Shown here: positions 43,747 through 48,314 of the stretch, one piece after another
Position numbering within the stretch: position 1 is the stretch's first letter
Layout: each line of letters begins with the position of its first letter
Notes under the pieces: generated by a model
Database searches by the model: none
The model's input: only the letters and a program-made list of their open reading frames with translations
What the model was told of the DNA's origin: nothing
Position numbers and translations under genes: made by a program
Assembly (NCBI RefSeq): GCF_937127095.1
Contig: NZ_CAKZLP010000002.1
Span: 1 to 48,314, forward strand
Length of the DNA: 48,314 bases
Direction: 5' to 3'
Source: an uncultured Amphritea sp.
Lineage (GTDB): Bacteria; Pseudomonadota; Gammaproteobacteria; Pseudomonadales; Balneatricaceae

Positions 43747-44595
43747 TTACTGTATTTTTTCAATTGAGTTAGCGACACGGTCAGCAACCATCAGCGGAAC
43801 ATCGCCGACAACAGTTACAAAGAACTGATCTACTTTCTTGCCAATCGCAACCATATTGCCCATCTGGGTAGCACCCTCTGGGACCGCTGCGTCTTCAGTA
43901 CGCTCAATACTCAGCGTAAAAGAGTTTACACCATTACTGAAAACGGTCAGTTCTGCACCCGGGGCCATCGCGTTCTTCACCGCGGAATACCCTTCCGGAA
44001 TCCAGCCAGGCGTAGAACTGACCAGTTTTCCCTGACGCAATACATTATGCTGACGGATATAACTGTTCAAGCCGGCGTTAAAGCGAATGATGTTATCATT
44101 GCCATTATCGCTTTGATGCGAGATACGCGGCGCACCGAACTGAGCTCTCATCAAATCACGAGACGGAGCAAAGCTAGGCTGAACATTGGTTGTAGCAGGC
44201 TGAGGTGCCTGTGCAAGCCCGGTGTCTACAGACTGCTGTGGATTCAGCGTGAAATTCTGCCCTCCCAGAATAACGATCGCGGTAACCGACGCAGCAACAG
44301 CCATACTGATCAGCGGCTTAAAGAAGCTTTTGCCTGACGGGCCAGTTTTTTCAGCGGCGTTCGCTGAACTAACCTCAAACGCTGGCTCAGCGTCAATCGC
44401 ATTCATAATTGATGCACTTATATCACCCGCACCCAGCTGCTCATTTTTCAGCAGCGAACTGGCTACATGGTAGCGCCGCCACTGACCTGAGAGCTCTTTA
44501 TTGTCAGCACTCTGCTTTAACAGGCTGCGTAACTCAAAGTCACCAACTTCATTATCCATCAATGCAGAAAGAGCTTCTTTGGGTTGTTCGCTCAT
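43747..44595 (-). CDS. rseA: Fused anti-sigma factor: RseA/MucA N-domain plus RseB/MucB C-terminal domain
   Basis: 282 residues. Residues 1-75 form an RseA-type cytoplasmic sigma-binding domain (LSALMDNEVGDFELRSLLK, QWRRYHVASSLLK). A single membrane helix lies at about 93-111, then a Pro/Gln linker. Residues 168-185 (IRFNAGLNSYIRQHN) resemble the periplasmic end of RseA/MucA, and about 192-280 (TPGWIPEGYSAVK, ELTVFSNGVNSFTLSIE, VTVVGDVPLMVADRVANSI) the RseB C-terminal domain. The large N-terminal LolA-like domain of RseB is absent, and no separate rseB lies in this operon. Between algU and rseC. Confidence 0.85.
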   Translation of the reverse strand: MSEQPKEALSALMDNEVGDFELRSLLKQSADNKELSGQWRRYHVASSLLKNEQLGAGDISASIMNAIDAEPAFEVSSANAAEKTGPSGKSFFKPLISMAVAASVTAIVILGGQNFTLNPQQSVDTGLAQAPQPATTNVQPSFAPSRDLMRAQFGAPRISHQSDNGNDNIIRFNAGLNSYIRQHNVLRQGKLVSSTPGWIPEGYSAVKNAMAPGAELTVFSNGVNSFTLSIERTEDAAVPEGATQMGNMVAIGKKVDQFFVTVVGDVPLMVADRVANSIEKIQ

Positions 44596-44709
44596 TGGCC
44601 AACTCCTAACGGATTAAGTATCTGTTTAACAGCTATCGGCAAAACCGCTTCACCGACTATAATTATAAAAATTAGCTGCCTGATGTAACATTCTTTCTAA
44701 ACGGGCTGA

Positions 44710-45294
44710 CTAATCCAGTAATGGAGCAATCTCTTTATCAATCGCTTCCCGCGCCCGGAATATGCGCGATCGCACAGTACCAACCGGACAATCCATAATC
44801 TGAGCTATATCTTCATAACTCAGGCCATCAAACTCCCGCAGAGACAACGCAGCCCGAAGATCCTGAGGCAGTTTATCCATCGCCTCTCTGACCACCCGTG
44901 CCAGCTCATCCCGATACAAACTATTTTCAGGGGTCTCAATATCTTTTAACCCGCTATCACCCTCAAAATGATGTGCATCATCTACATCGACATCCATATC
45001 GGGCGGTCTGCGACCTTTTGCGACCAAATGATTCTTGGCCGTATTGATCGCAATCCGATATAGCCACGTATAGAAAGCACTATCACCGCGAAAATTGGGT
45101 AGTGCCCGATAGGCTTTAATAAAAGCCTCCTGAGACACATCCATCGCTTCGTGATGGTCATATACATACCGACCAATCAGGCCAATAATTTTATGCTGGT
45201 ATTTCTTAACCAACAGATCAAAGGCAGTTTTATCACCTTCCTGAACACGCCTGACCAGCTTATGATCTATCGATGCTTGGCTCTCGCTGGACAT
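44710..45294 (-). CDS. algU: RNA polymerase sigma factor RpoE/AlgU
   Basis: ECF sigma factor for envelope stress, 194 residues. Region 2 has FDLLVKKYQHKI, DVSQEAFIKAYRAL and FYTWLYRIAINTAKN; region 4 has LPQDLRAALSLREFDGLSYEDIAQIMDCPVGTVRSRIFRAR (about 137-177). First gene of the muc operon, with a sigma-E-like promoter upstream indicating autoregulation. 114 bp separate it from the anti-sigma gene. Confidence 0.98.
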   Translation of the reverse strand: MSSESQASIDHKLVRRVQEGDKTAFDLLVKKYQHKIIGLIGRYVYDHHEAMDVSQEAFIKAYRALPNFRGDSAFYTWLYRIAINTAKNHLVAKGRRPPDMDVDVDDAHHFEGDSGLKDIETPENSLYRDELARVVREAMDKLPQDLRAALSLREFDGLSYEDIAQIMDCPVGTVRSRIFRAREAIDKEIAPLLD

Positions 45295-45415
45295 TCGATT
45301 CCTTATTGTATGAACAGTTCCAAACTAATGTAGCTGCTTACAGCTTCAAGGAAGTATGAATGCCACCCCCTATTTAGTGCAACCCTTTACCTGAGCTGAA
45401 CTTAAAGTTATATCG

Positions 45416-45443
45416 TAAGAGCACTATGCCGTAACTAAGTTCC
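45416..45443 (-). promoter_or_regulatory. Sigma-E (AlgU)-type promoter of algU
   Basis: On the minus strand GGAACTT (45437-45443) and TCTTA (45416-45420) are separated by 16 bases, close to the sigma-E consensus GAACTT-N16/17-TCTGA. It lies about 120 bp before algU and fits the autoregulated promoter known for this operon. Confidence 0.7.
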
Positions 45444-45545
45444 ATAAACCTTAAAAAAAAATCAATAATTATCCCCTCGCTATGGCTCCTGACACGGGTT
45501 CAGGCAATAATTAGCGACTAATTGATAGCAGTTGAGAATCCGCAG

Positions 45546-47141
45546 ATGAGTAATGAGTTTCAGTACGATGTCTTAATTATTGGCAGCGGAGCATCTGGGC
45601 TGGGGCTTGCCCTGCAACTACCTGACACATGCAAAATTGCGGTACTCAGCAAAGCCAGCCTGACCAGCGGATCCACATATCAGGCCCAGGGCGGTGTCGC
45701 CGCGGTACTTGATGATACCGACAGCACCCAGGCGCATATTCAGGACACCATCACCGCCGGCGCCAACCTGAGCCGCAGAGATGCTGTTGCGTTTACGGTT
45801 GAGCACGGAAAAGAGAGTATCGACTGGCTTATTCAACAAGGTGTACCTTTTACCCGGGAAGGCAATGAATATCACCTCACCAAAGAGGGTGGTCATAGTC
45901 ATCGTCGTATTATTCACTCAGCCGATGCTACCGGCCAGGCGATTCAGCATACACTCATCGAGCGAGCCCGCGCGTGCAGCAACATTGACCTGTTTGAAGA
46001 TCGCATCGCGGTAGACCTGATCACCCGCCATAAATTAAACCTCGCCGACAACCGCTGTATCGGTGCATACGTACTAAACCACAACACAGGCCATGTCGAC
46101 GTGTTTAAAGCCGGGTCAACGGTTCTGGCTACCGGTGGTGTCAGCAAAGCCTATCTCTACACCAGCAATCCAGACGGAGCCTCAGGAGACGGCATCGCAA
46201 TGGCGTGGCGGGCAGGCTGCAGAGTGGGCAATCTGGAATTTAATCAGTTTCACCCAACCTGCCTTTACCACCCCCAGGCAAAATCATTTCTGATATCTGA
46301 AGCCGTGCGCGGCGAAGGTGGAAAGCTGCGGTTACCCGATGGTAGCCGCTTTATGGATAAGTTTGATGAACGTGGCGAACTGGCACCCCGGGACATTGTA
46401 GCCAGAGCAATTGACCATGAGATGAAACGACTCGGCTGTGATTGCCTGTTTCTGGACATCTCTCATAAGCCTGCAGAATTTATCAAACAACACTTCCCAA
46501 CAATCTATGAACGCTGTCTTAAATACGGTATTGATATTACCAAAGAAGCCATCCCCGTCGTCCCTGCAGCCCACTACACATGTGGCGGAGTAATGACCAA
46601 CCAGCATGGTATGAGCGATGTTGACGGACTTTATGCCATCGGCGAGACATCATTTACCGGACTCCACGGCGCCAACAGACTTGCCAGTAACTCTCTTCTT
46701 GAATGTATTGTCTATGCATCATCAGCGGCAAAACACATTGTCAGCCACAACCACCCACTTGGGGAGTTACCCGAGATTCCCGCCTGGGATGAAAGCCAGG
46801 TAACCAACTCAGATGAAGACGTTATTATCGCGCACAACTGGGACGAGCTACGCCGTTTCATGTGGGATTACGTCGGCATCGTAAGAACCAATAAGCGGTT
46901 ACAGCGGGCCAAACACAGAGTCGACCTGTTACAACAGGAGATCAGTGAGTATTACAGTAACTACAAAGTCAGCCGTGACCTGCTGGAACTGCGAAATCTC
47001 GCGGTTGTATCTGACCTGATTATACGCTCAGCGATGCAACGCCAGGAAAGCCGTGGCCTGCACTATACACTGGATTATCCGGAAACAGGTGCAGAAGCAA
47101 GAGACACCATCCTGACACCGGTTAACTATGACTGGCGCTAA
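45546..47141 (+). CDS. nadB: L-aspartate oxidase NadB
   Basis: FAD enzyme oxidising aspartate to iminoaspartate, the first step of NAD synthesis. 531 residues from the ATG at 45546. FAD motif [51 protein letters not shown], the catalytic arginine region [10 protein letters not shown], and GGVMTN. Divergent from algU, the classical arrangement. The TTG start eight codons upstream has no support. Confidence 0.96.
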   Translation: MSNEFQYDVLIIGSGASGLGLALQLPDTCKIAVLSKASLTSGSTYQAQGGVAAVLDDTDSTQAHIQDTITAGANLSRRDAVAFTVEHGKESIDWLIQQGVPFTREGNEYHLTKEGGHSHRRIIHSADATGQAIQHTLIERARACSNIDLFEDRIAVDLITRHKLNLADNRCIGAYVLNHNTGHVDVFKAGSTVLATGGVSKAYLYTSNPDGASGDGIAMAWRAGCRVGNLEFNQFHPTCLYHPQAKSFLISEAVRGEGGKLRLPDGSRFMDKFDERGELAPRDIVARAIDHEMKRLGCDCLFLDISHKPAEFIKQHFPTIYERCLKYGIDITKEAIPVVPAAHYTCGGVMTNQHGMSDVDGLYAIGETSFTGLHGANRLASNSLLECIVYASSAAKHIVSHNHPLGELPEIPAWDESQVTNSDEDVIIAHNWDELRRFMWDYVGIVRTNKRLQRAKHRVDLLQQEISEYYSNYKVSRDLLELRNLAVVSDLIIRSAMQRQESRGLHYTLDYPETGAEARDTILTPVNYDWR

Positions 47142-47574
47142 CCGGTGGCGGCGCAAATCGCAATAAAACCCTGAGTTTTCTAAAATGATCAGCCGTCACA
47201 CTATCACGCCAGATAACCACCGATACAGAACGACTCTGTCCCCGCAATTTCAGCTTTAACCCCAGCAACAGAGGATAATTAAGCCTCTGTTGTATCACTT
47301 CCACTTCTCTCCAGTCACCCTCTCCCAGACAGACGACTACCGTTTTTCGTTCAGCAAGCCAGCGTATGCCGGTCACACAGCGAGGATGCGTCAGCGTAAT
47401 AACACGAGGCCAGCAAAAGGCTAAGTAACAGATACAAAGAATTGAAAGAATAAACTGAAAAGTAACACTCAGGCCCGAGGTCCAGAGCGAAAAAAATGAT
47501 AAAGCAGTGAGCAGCAGAAATACCCCCCGCGCCACAACAGAGGGCATTACATTAATTTGCAGTGGGCTGAACAC
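47122..47574 (-). CDS. YgfX/CptA family membrane protein
   Basis: 150 residues from a GTG at 47574, with two membrane helices close to the N-terminus (about 15-32 and 36-52) and a soluble C-terminal domain ([23 protein letters not shown]). The architecture and its place after sdhE match YgfX (CptA, PF07254), a protein linked to flavinator or toxin-like functions. It overlaps sdhE by 23 bp and converges on nadB, overlapping its 3' end by 20 bp. An ATG at 47547 is an alternative start. Confidence 0.75.
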   Translation of the reverse strand: MFSPLQINVMPSVVARGVFLLLTALSFFSLWTSGLSVTFQFILSILCICYLAFCWPRVITLTHPRCVTGIRWLAERKTVVVCLGEGDWREVEVIQQRLNYPLLLGLKLKLRGQSRSVSVVIWRDSVTADHFRKLRVLLRFAPPPVSASHS

Positions 47575-47812
47575 GATCCAGAATAATCCGCACGATACGT
47601 TGCATATCAGGATCTTCAGCCTCTTCCCGCTCCATCAGCCAGACAAACAGATCGGTATCTTCACAGGCCAGAAGTTTCACAAAACGGTCCTGATCATCCT
47701 CCGCCAGGTCCTTAAAAGCGTCTTCAATGAATGGTACAAACAACACATCCAGTTCCAGCATACCTCTTCGGCTTTGCCAGCGTAAACGGCGAATATCTTC
47801 TTCGGTGTACAT
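47552..47812 (-). CDS. sdhE: FAD assembly factor SdhE
   Basis: 86-residue factor that helps covalent attachment of FAD to succinate dehydrogenase. The RGxxE motif is in SRRGMLELD, then LLACEDTDLFVWLMERE. The ATG at 47812 follows AGG and gives the normal family length. The open frame continues upstream to 47953 but encodes an unrelated hydrophobic stretch. Confidence 0.92.
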   Translation of the reverse strand: MYTEEDIRRLRWQSRRGMLELDVLFVPFIEDAFKDLAEDDQDRFVKLLACEDTDLFVWLMEREEAEDPDMQRIVRIILDRVQPTAN

Positions 47813-48249
47813 GATCGACCTGCTTAATAATAAAGAACGAATTATCGCGGTTATCGCGCCAAGGATTAAAACAAGGTACGCAATATATAAAACAATCGAC
47901 CCTCCTAGCAAGTCAAACAAGGGGCAGTTCCGGTTAATAATGACAGGAATCATATAAGATCAGTCGCCAGACGTGAAAAGTCAGCAGCTAGACCGCTGCT
48001 TCGCAGCTCGCTAGAACGGAGCCTGCGGCTCCTGCTAGAAAAAGCCGGGAGCCAGAGAGGCTGGATTGTAAAACATCGCGACGAGGTACCCGCTTACGAA
48101 GCATCTTTCCCTGAGGATGACACTCACCCCCGCTAGGAAGGCTCTTACGCTTGTTCTAACCACTAGCAGGCGCGCAGCGTCGTTCTAGCAAGCGACGCAG
48201 TCGCGTCTCGACACGTCTTTGTTTCAATCCGCGTAGTGGCGTCTAAACG
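47813..48249. other. Intergenic region between sdhE and the 5S rRNA terminator
   Basis: About 440 bp without a gene. It contains a direct repeat of TTATCGCG (47842 and 47851) and, in its last third, a cluster of REP-like palindromes with shared CTAG ends. Confidence 0.6.
47987..48212. repeat. Cluster of REP-like palindromes
   Basis: Imperfect GC-rich palindromes with CTAG at the ends: 47987-48014 and 48010-48038 in direct order sharing a boundary, and 48163-48189 inverted, followed by 48185-48212. The second and third both read GCTAGAACG at one end and CCTGCTAG at the other, in opposite orientation 124 bp apart, like paired REP elements (REPIN). Confidence 0.65.
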
Positions 48250-48282
48250 AAAAAAGCCCCGATCATGTTAATGATCGGGGCT
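48250..48282 (-). terminator. Terminator of the rRNA operon
   Basis: A 12-bp stem (AGCCCCGATCAT / ATGATCGGGGCT, 4-base loop) followed on the minus strand by a run of T. It lies 14 bases after the 5S end and closes the ribosomal operon. Confidence 0.93.
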
Positions 48283-48296
48283 GTTTCGTAATTAGG

Positions 48297-48314
48297 TGCT
48301 TGGCGATGACCTAC
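48297..48314 (-). rRNA. rrf: 5S rRNA, 3' end only
   Basis: The final 18 bases on the minus strand read GTAGGTCATCGCCAAGCA followed by C, the 3' end of a gammaproteobacterial 5S rRNA. The rest lies beyond the window, and the adjacent terminator supports the call. Confidence 0.8.

Overview
The window looks like a chromosomal segment of a marine gammaproteobacterium, most likely an Oceanospirillaceae-type organism (Neptunomonas/Amphritea/Marinobacterium-like). This is inferred from the conserved block nadB <> algU-muc-lepA-lepB-rnc-era-recO-pdxJ-acpS, the bioBFHCD operon and the protein sequences, not from a search. It is dense and orderly, with no insertion sequence, prophage or CRISPR array. 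It begins inside an initiator tRNA gene and stops inside a 5S rRNA gene, both on the minus strand, so its ends may be contig breaks at multicopy RNA genes.

Layout. 1-111: tRNA-fMet with its own promoter. 818-6912: an amino-acid catabolism module (indolepyruvate-ferredoxin-oxidoreductase-type enzyme, leucine/phenylalanine-type dehydrogenase, LeuT-like sodium symporter). 7115-11397: an operon of a thermostable-hemolysin-family protein, an acyl-adenylating enzyme, a heme-oxygenase-like diiron oxidase (HDO), a short-chain dehydrogenase and a periplasmic TPR protein; it looks like an uncharacterised acyl-modification pathway. 11515-15351: a two-component system, a protein of unknown function with a calcium-type loop, and a secreted four-EF-hand protein. 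15796-17949: type III glutamine synthetase behind an NtrC-like site. 18069-20269: GST, a SprA-related metalloprotease and a small protein resembling the C-terminus of flagellar rod/hook proteins. 20399-24913: bioBFHCD. 24992-28393: ComF, a Na/Pi cotransporter and TrmO.

28415-31244 is the most exciting region: a minus-strand copper-type RiPP (bufferin/HvfA-like) cluster. A secreted precursor carries four 19-residue repeats, each with an EGKCG and an EAKCG motif. It is followed by an intercistronic terminator-like hairpin, a DUF692 multinuclear iron oxygenase, a DUF2063 partner and a DoxX membrane protein, and the cluster ends at a strong terminator. A SLAC1-family anion channel is divergent.

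32552-33841 is bioA, away from the other bio genes. 33975-45294 is a long minus-strand housekeeping block read algU -> rseA/rseB fusion -> rseC -> mucD -> lepA -> lepB -> DUF4845 -> rnc -> era -> recO -> pdxJ -> acpS -> cysM. Its anti-sigma gene is unusual: the RseA cytoplasmic domain and membrane helix are joined directly to an RseB C-terminal domain, with the lipoprotein-sensing half of RseB missing. A near-consensus sigma-E promoter precedes algU. nadB is divergent, ygfX and sdhE follow on the minus strand, and a cluster of REP-like palindromes lies next to the 5S terminator.
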